A stretch of 64,000 nt of DNA from Protopterus annectens (taxonomy: Eukaryota; Chordata; Ceratodontiformes; Protopteridae), in contig NC_056745.1 in the NCBI RefSeq assembly GCF_019279795.1, positions 505,595,903-505,659,902 of the forward strand. Direction: 5' to 3'. This document shows, in pieces, positions 10,790 through 23,650 of the stretch. The notes under the pieces are model-generated. The model saw nothing but the letters and a program-made list of their open reading frames with translations, was not told the origin of the DNA and made no database searches. The translations under genes were made by a program, and so were the position numbers. Positions within the stretch are counted from its first letter, which is position 1; each line of letters opens with the position of its first letter.

Positions 10790-13420
10790 ATGCTGCTAAA
10801 CCCCATGACTTTAAATGAGAAAACGCACTCTCTTGAAGCACTCTTCTCCCTGAAGGATGTTGACAGCTTGTGCAGTCACAAAAACTTGGCTGAGAGCCAC
10901 AGAGAATACCCAGTCATTGTAATACTACAATGCCTTCCACACTTTCAGACTGCAAAATGAATGTGTGAGAACCAATGGAGGAGGAGTATCTATCTTCAAA
11001 GATAAATACACCTCTAGACAAGTTCAACTAACTGTGGGTAAGACCCCCCTTCAAGTCATTATTAGCTATAGGAACCCTTCAATGAACCAAGATACCCATG
11101 CTGTTTATTTGAACCTACTTGAGTCAATCAAATTTCAACAAAACACTCTAGCCGTGGGCGATTTTTAACTATCCCTCCATTGACTGGGAAACATACGTGA
11201 ATACCAACATGCTCGCACAAGGGTTCCTGGACTTTGTTAACACTAATGCCCTTGAACAAATAGTATGCAACCCCACAACGGGCTCAAATATTCTCGACCA
11301 GGTCTTCAACATGGGTAACTGCTGCACTACCACAAGTATGGGACCCTCAGTGGTTACATCTGATCACAAATCAATCACATTTGAAGATGCTATAACACAT
11401 GAACCCTCTTAGGTGAAATCATACTAAAAAAATTTCAAAGCTAATTATACCCTCCTAAGGGATGTCATAAATAATTTCCAAGCTCCTGTTCCCACAGATG
11501 GCATTGACAACCATAGTAATGTATACATAAATTCCCTGTACAAAGACTTATACAAATGACATAGCTGTACCTGACAGGATCAAAACAAGATCCTCAACAA
11601 AAAAAAAAAACAGTCCTCCCTGTTGGACATCTAGCATTAATAAGTTGTAAAACAAGAGGAGGAAGTTGCTGTCTAAGAATAAAAAAGAGAGGTCCCAGCA
11701 CTGGAAGAACACCCTCCTCTGCTTGAACAAACAAATACAACTTGTAAAATCTTCAAAGAGCAACTTCGAAAAAAATTTAAAAACCATAGCCAAGGATAAC
11801 AGCTATATCCATAACCTAAAAGGTAGCACCCAGATGTGGCTGAATTAGCTGTGGATGGCCTCACACACATATATAGCACGAAAATAGCTAACCTGTTAGC
11901 TGACAGGTTTGGTAACAATTTCAACCCGTCCCCTCCAAACATTCCATAAAGCATTCCTTCTACATCTCCCCCATCTTGCATCTCCAAACAGCAATCATTA
12001 ATTTTTTTCTCCAAGGCCAAAAACAGTCTCTATGAGGCCAGATGACATCCTGGGTTGCATTTTAAATGGTCTAAAAACATGAGTTAGCAACTCTATTAGG
12101 TACTCTCTTCAGCCACAGCCTGAGTACTGGTTTAGTCCCTGATGAGTGAAAAACAGCAACCATCATACCCCTTCATAATGTGGACTTCTTCGAAAATCAA
12201 AAATGCCATCAAAGCCATACATGAAGGCAAATCTGCACATACAGCCTACCTTAACTTAGCCAAAGCCTTCAACACAATTCCACATCCGGACATCATTAAT
12301 AAACTTTCCCAGTTGAATATCAACCCTTATATCATCAGATGGGTTGCTAACTGGCTCAACAACAGATCATACTTAGTCAAAGTTGGGGACTTTACCTCAA
12401 CCAGCATACCTGTCACCAGTGGGGTTCCACAAGGGTCAGTGCTGGGTCCCCTATTGTATGGAATATACTGCTCAAATGTTCAGGCCAAAACAGAGGGGCT
12501 ATGGCTGACTAAATTTGCTTATGACTAAAAATTAGGTGCAATCACTGAATCCCCACATGTCAATATACTTCAAGAGGGACTTACACAAATCAATGATTGA
12601 TGTTAAACACATAGCTGCCTCAAACTCAATGGAAAAAAAATGCATCATCATCTCCTTCAGTAAAAATGATATCCCTGCAGACTGTCATATAAATAATAAT
12701 AACCCAAGTAACAACTCAGTAGTAAGAGACTTGGGAACGCAAACTGACTGCAGCCTAAACTTTGACCATCATGTGTCTACTGTGGTAAGGAAGGCATTCT
12801 ATGTCCCTCACATTAGCAAAGGCACTGTCCCAAGAGTGAAAGAGGTCATAACACCCCTGTACTCGACCCTCATCAGGGCAAAAATTACAATGCTCCCTTT
12901 GGTATGTACCTCATGAGGCATCTGCAGCAACATGACAGACCTCAGAAATTTCTAACCAAGAAAATTCAGGTTCTCCAGCACATGTCATACACTGACAGAC
13001 TAAAGTTTCTCCACTGTACTCAGTAGTGTACCGACTACATAGAGGAAACTTGTGCCTAGCCTACAGAGCAATATCAGACCCAAACCTTATGGAAACACTG
13101 CACATCCACAAGTCATATGAGACAAGGGTCACCTGCTCCAGGGACCTTAACCTGAGGGACAGATATGTCTCTCAGAGGTTGCACTCCTCTGGAATAGGCA
13201 ACCAGGTCACATCAAACAAAGCCTCTCTATGACCCTGTTTAAGCGTAGCCTGGATGGGAAACCATAAATTCCTGCCGGGGATTTCACCTATGATCCCTCC
13301 TACATATAGGCAGTCGTTGCGAACTAAGATCTCAAGTTTAGACACTATCCTTTATATTGGGCATCTCTAGGCTTATTAAAAACCTTCAGGTCAATAGCCA
13401 AGTAATCACAGATGAATCTA
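10790..13420 (+). pseudogene. CR1-like LINE (CR1-A), degenerate
   Basis: The endonuclease begins near 10820 (LEALFSLKDVDSLC, VTKTWL) and continues with NGGGVSIFKDKYTS, VGDFNYPSIDWE near 11150-11190 and VTSDHKSI near 11355-11380. The RT follows with LNLAKAFNTIPHPDIINKL, VTSGVPQGSVLGPLLYGIY near 12410-12470 and WLTKFAYD, where the usual FADD has become FAYD. The C-terminal block (YRLHRGNLCLAYRA, CSRDLNL) is followed by a 3' UTR near 13360-13420 similar to the other CR1 tails here (CTAGGCTTA then CAATAGCCAAGT). Many stops and frameshifts show age. DIRS-B sits immediately 5' of it. Confidence 0.85.
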
Positions 13421-13636
13421 TATCTTTTGTCCTAAAAGCTCCAAAGATTTGCCATTTTTCAATATTTTTTGCAGGAGACAGCTGCCTAGATAGAGAGTGT
13501 TCTGCACAAACAGGGACAGTTGGTAACTCTAGCAATATGCTAATTAGTAGTGATTAGCTATTACAAGGAATAGGCTACCAAATTACACTACAGCAAACTG
13601 TTTATATATTTGCCATAACAGCCTGGGGATCCCCAT
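13421..13636. other. Unassigned sequence
   Basis: A/T-rich sequence with no recognised domain or repeat. Confidence 0.35.
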
Positions 13637-13972
13637 CAGTTGATCAAGTTTTCAGAAACTCGAAATATATAGTTTTTGAAAACTTGAAGCTTTTAAATGG
13701 AGACTGCGGTTCAGTGACAATCGGAAAATGTACTCCTTTTTTTTTTTTTTTTTCTTCACTGTTGTCTGATCTCAGAGTTGGTACATATCATTTGCAGGTG
13801 GTGTGTGTGTGTGTGTGTGTGTGTGTGGGGGGGGGGGGGGTGCAGCCGCCCTACATAAATGTAAAAAATAGATTTTTTTGTGTGTTTTTTTTTTTTTATG
13901 TTCAAGTTTTCAAAACTCGATTATATGGTCTCGTCCGTATGAATTTTGAGTTTCTGAAAACTCGATCATCTG
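13637..13972. mobile_element. MITE-like element with about 25-bp terminal inverted repeats
   Basis: The left end (13637-13661) and the reverse complement of the right end (13948-13972) share CAG, one variable base, TGATC, one variable base, AGTTTTCAGAAACTC. A second inverted pair lies inside it (TTTTTGAAAACTTGAA near 13672 and the complement of TTCAAGTTTTCAAAAC near 13900). The interior is simple sequence: a T run at 13737-13754 and a GT run passing into a G run at 13800-13841. No transposase frame. Flanks show no clear target duplication, so a DNA-transposon origin is likely but not proven. Confidence 0.5.
13800..13841. repeat. (GT)n passing into (G)n simple repeat
   Basis: Direct reading: about 13 GT units followed by about 14 G. 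Another T-rich stretch is at 13737-13754 and a C/T run at 14516-14536. Confidence 0.9.
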
Positions 13973-15039
13973 ACATAGATCCCGACCTGGATACTTATGA
14001 GAATGACGGTTTTGTCATATTGATAGAGGGCTATTATTGTCCATGCCTGAAAATATTTGTATGTACATCACTTCACAGTATTGTTTAGTCTCTTGTGTTT
14101 CAAAACATAGGATCACTCATCACTGGGCTGGATGCAAAGCAGTCTGTGCGTACATCATATTTGTTCGTTCAATGGAAGAATTAGCTGATGGATGTGGATC
14201 TCACTCTACAAATTATCGACTGAATTGGTGTTGGCTCGAATTTTCTGGAAGATATAAAGTTTGAAACATAAATCAGTGGCATTAGTTTGTGACTTCAGAC
14301 TTCAGTGATTTGCCAGAAAAGCATATATTTTATGATCAACTGACCAAAAATATATAAAGCGAAAATATGGGCAAGTTGTGAGTTATGCTGGAGATTGGAT
14401 ATGGCTTAATAAAGTCTATTCACTTTTTTTTTTTTTTTTATACAATTGCTTTTCAATGGACAATCTAGCTGGCAGTGGAGGTAGGGTGGACTACACTGGG
14501 ATAATACAGTTAACTGCCCCCCCCCCCTTTTTTTTGTCTTCTCTGTAAGTAAATGGGCAGGTGGTATGGCTGCTTCTTTAGTGGTGGTGCAGAAATGACC
14601 TGACCATTAATGAACTCTCGAGAGCTCAGTGAGAGTTCCAATGGCAAGTTTGCTGTGTTCCTGTTCTCAGGAAACAAATGTACTCTCCACAGTCACTGTT
14701 GTCAACAGTGTCACTGTACCCTCAGCTGATATTCATGTAAGGCTAGCATCATCAGTATGTGATGCAGTGCTGACATAATGCATCTCCTGTCCCATGTCAG
14801 TTGAGCTCATAACCATAGCAGCAGTGAAAGACGATAGATAAGCACCATTGTTTAAAACCCCTAACTTTTGAAAGTTTAGCTTGCTCTTTGTGCATTAGTG
14901 GTACATATATGCACTGTTCATGCTCTGCAAACAAAATGTACCTTGTGTGGTATGCAGTCATGTCTGCATCCTGGGTGAGCTTGTACAGTAGATATGCCAG
15001 GACAAATCAGCATGCAGCTCCAAGTACAACCTACCAATA
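13973..15039. other. Unassigned sequence
   Basis: About 1 kb with short stop-rich frames and simple T or C runs near 14425 and 14516. No domain, repeat end or RNA gene was recognised. Confidence 0.35.
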
Positions 15040-15145
15040 GTTCATGTGACCGAGATAAGACTTGTCTAAACAACGGCTAAACTCGTGGCTAGGCTTATAA
15101 GGGCTTCAGAGCCAATAGCCTAGTAACTTCCTATGATCCTATGAT
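15040..15145 (+). mobile_element. CR1 3' tail only (CR1-B)
   Basis: Contains GGCTAGGCTTATAAGGGCTT, then CCAATAGCCTAGTAAC, and ends in the tandem octamer CCTATGATCCTATGAT. The same block ends CR1-C, CR1-D and CR1-F. CR1 elements end in short tandem octamers rather than poly(A), so this is a severely 5'-truncated insertion. Confidence 0.7.
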
Positions 15146-17516
15146 AGGAAATTACTTATCTGATACAATCACAATACAGACATGGGATGCTTTAGAGTTC
15201 TCCTCCCACTTTCAGGCCTTGGGGTCCAGTCTCAAGTCACTTTTGTGGTCCATACAGGGTGAGTCATAAATCCCACAATGTAGTAATATCTGTTTGCAGT
15301 GGTGGGCTTTCTTCCAGGAAAGTGCTGGGCAATGCACCCTGTCATCAGTCTACACTTAATTGTGAAAAAGCAAGCACGGCTATGTCATATGTATACGTCT
15401 CATGTACCAGTACTAGATATGTAGCATGTGTGATGTACCTGTTGCAGAACATGCTGGTGCCTTTACGTAGCATTTTTACATTGTATGAATCAGGGCATTT
15501 TGTCAGAAGTTTGTCAGTGTACAATAACAGAAAATATTCCCATTTATAAAGACTGCCTGAAGTGTTTAGTGGAACATCATTTGGACAAATTCAAAACAGG
15601 GTACTCATTAATATGATAATACTAATTACTTTAAGAATATAATTTGGAGAACATTTTTATTAATGATGGTTCTAGACAAGGTATTTTAGTTATGGATGGT
15701 GGAATATACTGGGTGTTATGTTTACTTTGAGGTCTACATCTGCTCACCTCTGAAACTGAAGGAGTGAAATTTGAAGTATTTATGGGGTACTGAGGAGTTT
15801 GCTGTATGTATTGCTGAACTTATGCACACTGACATGGCATACATTTCAGTGATCTCATCTGTAAAGTACTGTGAAGTCTGTATGTAAACACTGACCAGCT
15901 GTTTTTAGTACAATACTCTTTCTATTATCTGTCAGTAAAATTAACCCATACAAGCATTAATACTTCCAAGCTGTTGTCAAACTTTTCTTATATTATTTTG
16001 TGTGGTGTCCTGTCCAAATTAACATTTTCAAGCTATGCTGAGATGTGGTCCATGTCCAACCAGTTAGCTCTACTGGCTACCAAAACGTATACTTTTTGCT
16101 CGGTTATTTATGCATCATTCATGTTCAACACAAGGCCAGAATACACAGCAATGCATTGTCTTTTTGCAACATGAACTTGGTAACTCAAGTATGCCTGTGT
16201 ATTAGTCTTGTAGGCAATATATATTTTTCACTAAGTGTGCATACCTAGGTGGTTATGTTGCGTTTTAAACTGTGTCTTGAATCCAACATAATTCTTTGTT
16301 ATTTTATACAGGGAGGGAAGTATTTTGATGAAGGTATAATAGTGCATTTGCTAGTTACCAAGACTCAATGTTACCCATAAAGTCTGCATGCCATCTGAAG
16401 TGCTTTTGATGCACCTTACATAAGCAGTCTGAATGGAGGCAGCCACACAATGAAACCAATAATTGCTAGTCAATTGGTAGTACAAGGTATTGATATCAAA
16501 CCTGGTCTCAATTTATTTGACATTTGTTGACTGGGAAAGTCCACTGAGCTTGGGATGTCCTGCAATATCTTCTCATGTAATAAGAGGTTTTATAAAATAC
16601 ACTGAAATAGACAAACATTGCGCAGTGTTGAGCATGCCAAACCTTTCTTGGCAGTGGAATAAAGCTTGCATAAATGCACGTTATGTCTTTTTGCTTACTT
16701 TCTGGTGTCCTGTCCTTCCTTAGATGTAACTGTATTAGGACCCAGGTACTATGTGAATATTATTGTGGGTCTGCAGTTAAAAATTGGCTTCCTCTATGAC
16801 ATTTACAATACTTCACCTGATGCTACTATTGAGATGCCAGTAAATATCTTGGGCCATTTTCTCTGACTTAAGAGTTCCTATTCATATGCATCACAACTCC
16901 TTCATTGTCTTTTGGTGAACACTGACTTGCATTCATTCACTGAGGAATCATGACGTCTGCATAACTCAATTTACCTGCTCGGCATGATACCTGTTACTCA
17001 GCTACCATCTTCCTGAGCTGAAAGTCAGGTTCACTGTGTTTCATAAAGTTCCACAACTTATGCAGTTGTAGATGCCAAGATAGCTGAATAGTGCCTTATC
17101 TGCAAAACTGATCTAACTCTCTGCCTTTAGAAAAACTCTTACAAGCTTATGCTTTACGCAGTGTTGTTGCCATTGGCAACGTTTGTATACTTGCTGGCTG
17201 GCCTGTACTTTGATGTTACAGCTTTGCCGTGGGGAATGTGAATTGCTCCACCCTTTTCTTCTAATGCCCCTAAAGGCCATCCTCATGGTACGTGTGTTGA
17301 TTTTTGTATGCTTTGTTGATATTCCTGTGCAAATAACCTTTCAAATGTAGGAATGAGAAACCTTCTAACCAGCTATTTCTGTTCATAAATGCAGGTGACA
17401 TCGGACTTGCTACATTAAGTGAAATAGGGTACATGGTACTCATGGAGTGCCATAAAAAGTTGCAATTGCTGTGCAGAGCCACTTCTCCCCCCCTCCCTCC
17501 AGTGTACACAGCAAAG
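15146..17516. other. Unassigned 2.4 kb region
   Basis: Only short open frames, none with a recognisable domain. It may be decayed repeat or unique non-coding DNA. Confidence 0.35.
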
Positions 17517-17549
17517 GGGTATTTATTTATTTATTTATGTATTTATTAA
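17517..17549. repeat. (TTTA)n simple repeat
   Basis: ATTTATTTATTT-type tetranucleotide run directly 5' of CR1-C. Confidence 0.8.
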
Positions 17550-17555
17550 CATTTG

Positions 17556-18625
17556 ATTACCATGACTTCAGACCAGTGACAAGTGGATTACCACAGGGTT
17601 CAGTCCTGGGTCCTCTCCTGTTTGGTATCTACTTTTCTGAAGTACAGGCTAACACAGAAGGTCTTTGGCTAACTAAGTTCGCAGATGACCACAAACTAGG
17701 AGCCATAATCGAAACTCCTAACGATGTGTACATCCTACAAAAGGGCCTCACTGAGCGAGATGCCTGGTGGCAAAGCCATGACCTAAAGCTCAATGCCAAA
17801 AAGTGCATGGTCATCCTCTTTGGTAAAAACTCTGTACCCATGAGCTACCACACAGGTGGTAGTCTACTTAACACCAAAAGTGTGATAAGAGATCTTGGGA
17901 CACAGATGGACAGTAGTCTCTCCTTTGATAACCAAATTGCCACAGTAGTCAGGGAATTCTTCTACGTGGCACACCTCATCACAAAAGGTTTCTCATCCAG
18001 GGAAAAAAAAAAGGGGTCATTGTTCCCCTCTACTCGTCACTCAGTGGACCCATTACAGAGTACAACTCCCCTTTTGGTATGTACCTCAAGACATCTACAA
18101 CAACTGGAAAGGCCGCAGAAATACCTCACAAAAAGAAGATTACTGGCCTCAAACAGATGCCATACACTGACCATCTCAAAAAACTCCAGCTTTACTCCAT
18201 AGCATATCACCTACTCAGAGGCAATCTCTGCCTAACGTACAAAGTTATGTCAAACCCAGAGCTGTTGGACATGCTCCACTTAAAGAAATCCCAATCCCTC
18301 AGAGCTACACACTCTAGGGACCTAAATCTTGTCACCATAATAAACAGAACATGCTGGAGGGATAGATTCCTGTCCCAGAGACTTCCCATACGCTGGAACA
18401 AACTACCTATCTATATCAAACAAAGCTCATCATTAGCACTCAAGAAAAATCTTGATGATTGGATGGGAACTAGGAAATTCACCCCAGGGATCACCTCTGT
18501 AGCTATGCTCGACAGGGGCACAGGAAAATAACTTTCTTGGGTGGCGAACGCCAGGGTACCTTTTTGGCTAGGCTTATATAGGCCCTAGGGCCAATAGCCT
18601 AGTTCCTACCTATGAAGCTAGGAAA
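17556..18625 (+). pseudogene. CR1-like LINE (CR1-C), 5'-truncated
   Basis: It starts within the RT at RPVTSGLPQGSVLGPLLFGIY, followed by the catalytic KFADD (near 17676-17690), LNAKKCMVILFG and VIRDLGTQMDSSL. A frameshift in the AAAAAAAAAAGGGG run near 18003-18016 disrupts the thumb. The C-terminal block (HLLRGNLCLTYKVMS, SRDLNLVTIINRTCW, RWNKLPIYIKQ) is readable in another frame to about 18530. The 3' UTR ends near 18625 with TTTGGCTAGGCTTATATAGG, GCCAATAGCCTAGT and CCTATGAA. It is one of the less decayed CR1 copies here. Confidence 0.85.
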
Positions 18626-18774
18626 GTCCAACTTGGTAGTAGCCCATTTTCAGCAGAGACCCCTGAAGAAAAGCTCCAAAGTATTAGAAAACATTTTAAG
18701 AAAAATAATTTTACAGTATTTGTAGGACAATGATTTACAGAAATTTTAGCCAGTTTATCACCCTGGCTGTGCAC

Positions 18775-19760
18775 CCTCATTAAGGACAAGCACACCTCGA
18801 AATTGGCCAGTGTGACTCTCTTGAGCTACTCCATGTTCAATTAACTAATGGCAAAGCATCCCTACCACACCATAGCCAGCTATATGTCCCCCACCACGTA
18901 CCGCATACATGGATTGACTGTAGTCACTTGCCTTACAGCTCACCTTACTCATGGGAGATTTTAATTATCCTACCATTGTCTGGGAAACATGCAACCACAG
19001 ATGTGCTGGCGCAGCGGTTCTTGGACTTTGTCAATGCAAACGCTTGGAAATAGCTAGTCAGCACACCCACAACAAACTCAAAATGTCCCTGGTAAAATCA
19101 GACCATGAATCAGTCTCAATGTAATTATAACACCAGATACCCCCATCAAGCTCAAAACCGCTAAAGAAACTACCACCTACTAAGTGATAGTTTAAGCAGT
19201 TTCAAAGCCCACTCAAACACAGATGACACGGATTCATATGCAGAGGTGTACCTCAATGTCCTATAAAACCACTGAAGCAGCTGTACAGAATCGGCTGTAC
19301 TTGACCTCATTAAAACCAGGTCTTGCCAAAAAAAAAAACAAGCCATCCTGGTGGATCCCCATTACAAAAAAGACTATACAACATGAGGAAACTGGCTTAG
19401 CAGAGGAAGAAATCCCTCTGTAGCTTAAACAAATAAGAGATCTTGTCAAGTATTCCAAAGCCATTTACAAAGCCAAAATAGCCTCCTTAGCTAAAGACAA
19501 TCACAAGGCATTCCGTAACTACATCCAAAACCTAAAGGGCAATACCCAGCTATGCGCTGAACTGGTTTGGATGGCAACACCTATAATCATCCAGAGTTGC
19601 TTGTTGACAGATTCAGAGCAAACTTCACCATTGCCCTGCCCCCTCCATTTATCCCCAAGAGTATACCTGCCACCATTCTGCAGACTATTATCTCAAGACA
19701 GGAGGTCATCTTGGTGCTTTTCAAGTACAAAAACTCAACATCAGTGTGACCAGCAAACAT
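18775..19760 (+). pseudogene. CR1-like LINE endonuclease and linker fragment (CR1-E)
   Basis: Readable pieces of an APE-type endonuclease are IKDKHTSKLA near 18778-18805, LLMGDFNYPTIVWETC near 18948-18992 and KSDHESVS near 19098-19122, followed by the linker with NHKAFRNYIQNLKGN near 19500-19545 and ELLVDRFRANF near 19590. It stops before the RT palm. Because it lies 3' of CR1-C yet contains the 5' half of the element, it is a separate insertion. Confidence 0.75.
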
Positions 19761-21599
19761 CTCAGGTTGGCTTTTCTGTTACACTTTGCCATTTACCTTA
19801 TGCATCATGGCATGTGGTGCCTCCAGCTTATCCTGCATTTCTTTCAACTGGTGCCAGTTATCCATTACAAACTCTAAAGTGTGAACCTTCATAAAACTCC
19901 GATTTACCCTTAGTGACATCACCAAAAAGTAATAAAGAGGATCATAATTCGCTTGTTCTCAAAGTGGGTCAAGATACACCTCAGGAGTAGAGAGTTACAA
20001 TTGGAGAAACCCATTCTTAATATTTTCGCTCTGCTACACTTCTGCACTTTGTGTGGCACCATGAAGTGTGTTACAGCTTTTAAAGCTGTTAAACTTTCAA
20101 ACATTGTTCTGTGGTGGCTGCTGTACATGCTGTAGAGTGACACTACAGCAAAACAACTTTGAAGGCTGAATTACCTAAACTGTTATAAAAGTTGTTTTTT
20201 TTTTGTCAGTCTCGTGCAAAAATCAGTGTATTCCACGTGCTACACTAAAATAAAACGGGAACCAGTTAGTTGTTTCAGCCTTCATTCCACGAGTGCCAAG
20301 GTCACAAATTTACCAAAAAGCCATTTGCAGTGTTAGTGGGTTCCCTTTACCTACCTAATGTTCATTAACATATCAGGTATATTTGTATGTATGTAATTAT
20401 GCAAGTTACATTCAGGACTCAGTCGCTGTAAGTTTCTTTGATTTATAAAATATCTCACACACTGCACATTATACAACACATTCTATGGAATGAACTTTGC
20501 CTTACTATCTGAACAAATCAGTCACTCACTTTTCAAAAATAATCTTACTACATATACGAGAAGCTGAACATAACAGAAGATTTCAGTAATCTTGCTACAC
20601 ATATGAGAAGTAGAAATCACCACTAGGGACTTGAGCTATTAAGCTTCCTGATGGCCAGCAGGTCATAACTTTGTAAACCTATAAAAAGGTGACCAGTGTT
20701 CCAAGCTTATAGCCATGCAGCATTAAATTAGATATTAGTAGTTCAATCCATCCACAACATATTAAACAGAAAAAAAAGGGAAAGAAAAAGACATATTTGC
20801 TGTGACATTGGTTGGTCACTGTAATTTCAAAGCAATCTGCAGAAGCCGATTTTCTGACCACCACCCAGAAGTACAAACATGGTTAAAAATAAGACAGAAG
20901 AGTCAGGATTAGGTGGATCATCTTAAGTCTACTCAAGAAAGCTAACCAGAGACCACCAAGACCCCCTTTCACCCCTCAAAATAAAGAGATATTTAAATCA
21001 GAAGCAGGCAACAAAAAGAATACTATGCAAAACAAAAGCATGGAACCCACCTGACAAAGGACAACCAAGCAGGACAGAATTTTTGTGTAGGCCCAGGACT
21101 GCAAGTACCTGACCCATCACTACAGAACCAGGACTGAATCTTTAGAGGGACACAGAAACCTTTGACTCAGCACAGGGAAATCACACTGCAAGCCATTCAC
21201 AGATCAATATATCCTAAGGATCCAGCATTCCCTCAAACCACAATACCATCAGAGGGACAGGATTTTGCAAGGAAAGCAGGACCTCAAGAATCTCCGGGGG
21301 CAGCAACAGCGGAACAGGAGATAAATCACACCCACAGGATGTTTATGATCTGGAACCACTCGGCCAAACCAGTCTCAGACATCAAGGAGCGAGTCCCAGG
21401 TAAGACTCAGAGTTTTTATTTTTCATTGCCAAAGTAGCTTATTTGGCATTATTACAGACCTACATTTATACACCTGGAAACTGAATCTAAAGGTGTTCTT
21501 TATTCACTTTTTTGTTATGAGAGTGATTAATACCATATTACCTAGAAACAGGAAATGGATAGGGAAAGAATTGTACTTTTGCTCTTCCACACACCCACC
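19761..21599. other. Unassigned region upstream of PLE-1
   Basis: No recognised domain from 19761 to about 20900. From about 20900 to 21420 the sequence is less A/T-rich with an open plus frame (21162-21437) ending shortly after CCCAGGTAAGACTC, which resembles a splice donor. It could be the 5' part of PLE-1, but this is conjecture. Confidence 0.35.
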
Positions 21600-23650
21600 C
21601 TAGTGGCTTTAGAGAGTAAATGCAAAGCAGATATCCAGGAGATTTTAGAGAGATCACCCTAAGCTTTAAGGGCCTTAGCAGGTATAGGACACAATTGTTA
21701 TGAAGGCTGACAAGGGTGCCAGCATTCTAATCAATGATGTCCACAACTACCACCAGAACCACAACATTTTAGGCAACAGCCCCTACTATAACCAACTCTT
21801 ATAGGATCATAGCCTATGAGACCACCCACTCCAATGAAAAATCCATCAATAATAATGGACTCCTGGGCAAAAGACTACACAAATTCCTGACTGTTCCAAA
21901 TTCTAAAATTCCAAACTTCTTTGGAATCTTGAAGCCTTGCAAGACTTGTAGTACTAGCAGTGAGGCAAGATCTAGATGTATAGTTTAAGCCAATGGCCAA
22001 GAACAGATCCTTTAGCCTTGATACCTTTGATTTTTAAGGAAATGGGGACATTATGGCTGAGCTCGACTCTCTGCTTGTCAGTACTGATGTGGAAGCATTG
22101 TACTCTGTGTTTCTGCACAAGTACTGTAGCAATTAAAGCATTCACCTCATACAGGGCTACATTGCTTGGTTAAAGAGAAGTGCTAGGTAGGCTCCTCTAT
22201 TTACTATTCAGCAACAATTTCAAGTTTAACAACTAATTCTACATAGAGGTAACAGGCATAGCAATAGGAGTTGCTACGGCTCCCAGCCTGGCCAACATAC
22301 TGAAGCTATAGATGAATAGAAGACAGAGACAGTTTTCAACTCCAGGTAACAAGATCACATCAAATGTTACTATAGACATTTTATTTTGTGGGGGGAGGAC
22401 TTCAACAAGTTATGGGAATTTTATGAATACAATGGCAGTCCTACTTCACTCCCTCAGTTTGCCACTAACCAGAGTCTTATGGCCGTCAGTTCCCGTTAGT
22501 CTATGGAGAGGATTAGGTTGAGAAAACCATCTCCTATGACCTGTAAAGGAAGATCACTAGAGAGTGAACATGCAGCTACACCACAGCAACATGCATCCCC
22601 TCTGAAAGCATGAGTCTCTCAAGGTTTCCAAGGAGATCTCAGCCTTCCCCAAAAACCTCACAGATTTACAAAAACTTTCTGACAAGGAGATACAACAAGA
22701 GAACGTTATATACTATTCTGCATCCCATAGTGGAACTTAAAATGAGGACCATCACTTCTCAAACCAGGAGACACTTCAATGAATACTTACCTTCCCCTGA
22801 CACAAAGGATAGGAGTGGAAATATGACTCTGGCTTACACAGTAGACTACCAACAAATCAAAACTGCCATCCGCAGTAAGTGAGTTATCATAAACAACAAT
22901 AGACAGCTTAGCTATATCCTTGGTACAGGCACCAGGTTCACTTTCAAAAAGGCACCTAGCATAAGCAGAACTTCAGGGCACCTACCAAAGCAGACCTCCT
23001 TTTTTGTAATTACTATCCAGCTACGAAAAATACAGATCAATTCTTGTGCCCCACCTCTGGAAAGATGTACCAGAGTTCCACCCTAGGGAAATGTGACAGT
23101 GAAGGTGTGGTATAAAGGGCACAATGCAGGTCATGCAAAGTGTTTTACATTTGTAAACTTATCAAACTGAAAAGGAGAACTGCTCAATACTTTTCTGAAA
23201 TGAAATCAAAGCATCATGAATCACCATGGTAGATTCACTTTCCACATTCTGGACCAGTCTTCTCTAGAAGGCAACAAGAATGCCCTATCTGAAATCTGCA
23301 AGTTAACATGTGGCAGATTCAGGTAGATGTTTTTAGACCCCACCCCCAGTTTCAACACCAGCTGTTTCTTATTTACTTTACACTACAAACTCTTCAAACA
23401 CTACCTGCCACAGCATAAGCATATTGATCTTAACAACAATTCAACCACAAAAAGTACCATCAAAGCTTTTTGCGTGTCAGATTTAACAAGCAAGATTTGA
23501 GTGACTTTCTGGGCTCTTCGCCAAGTGCTTGCTGTACTGTTCTTAAAACTCAACCATAATAAGTTTCTGAAAGTCACATTTTACAAGTGAGCGAGTCCTT
23601 TAGCTAGTGACCATTTCTTGACTGACTTAACCCAGTAAAAGTGGACTGTA
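21600..23650 (+). pseudogene. Penelope-like element (PLE-1): RT with C-terminal GIY-YIG domain, degenerate
   Basis: The plus strand, read across several frameshifts, gives the PLE RT signatures EADKGASILIND near 21705-21735, DVEALYS near 22090, a GIAIG-APSLANILK stretch near 22255-22305 and a damaged DDI-FVWG region near 22375-22400. The block TRRHFNEYLPSP near 22765 and the lysine/arginine-rich TRFTFKKAPSISR near 22935 are typical of the segment following the palm. The C-terminus has SEGVVYKG, RSCKVFYICK and LKRRTAQYFSEMKSKHHES near 23100-23215, matching the GIY-YIG core YIGKT-R-H with changes. The GKT glycine is replaced by cysteine. Boundaries are approximate. Confidence 0.7.
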
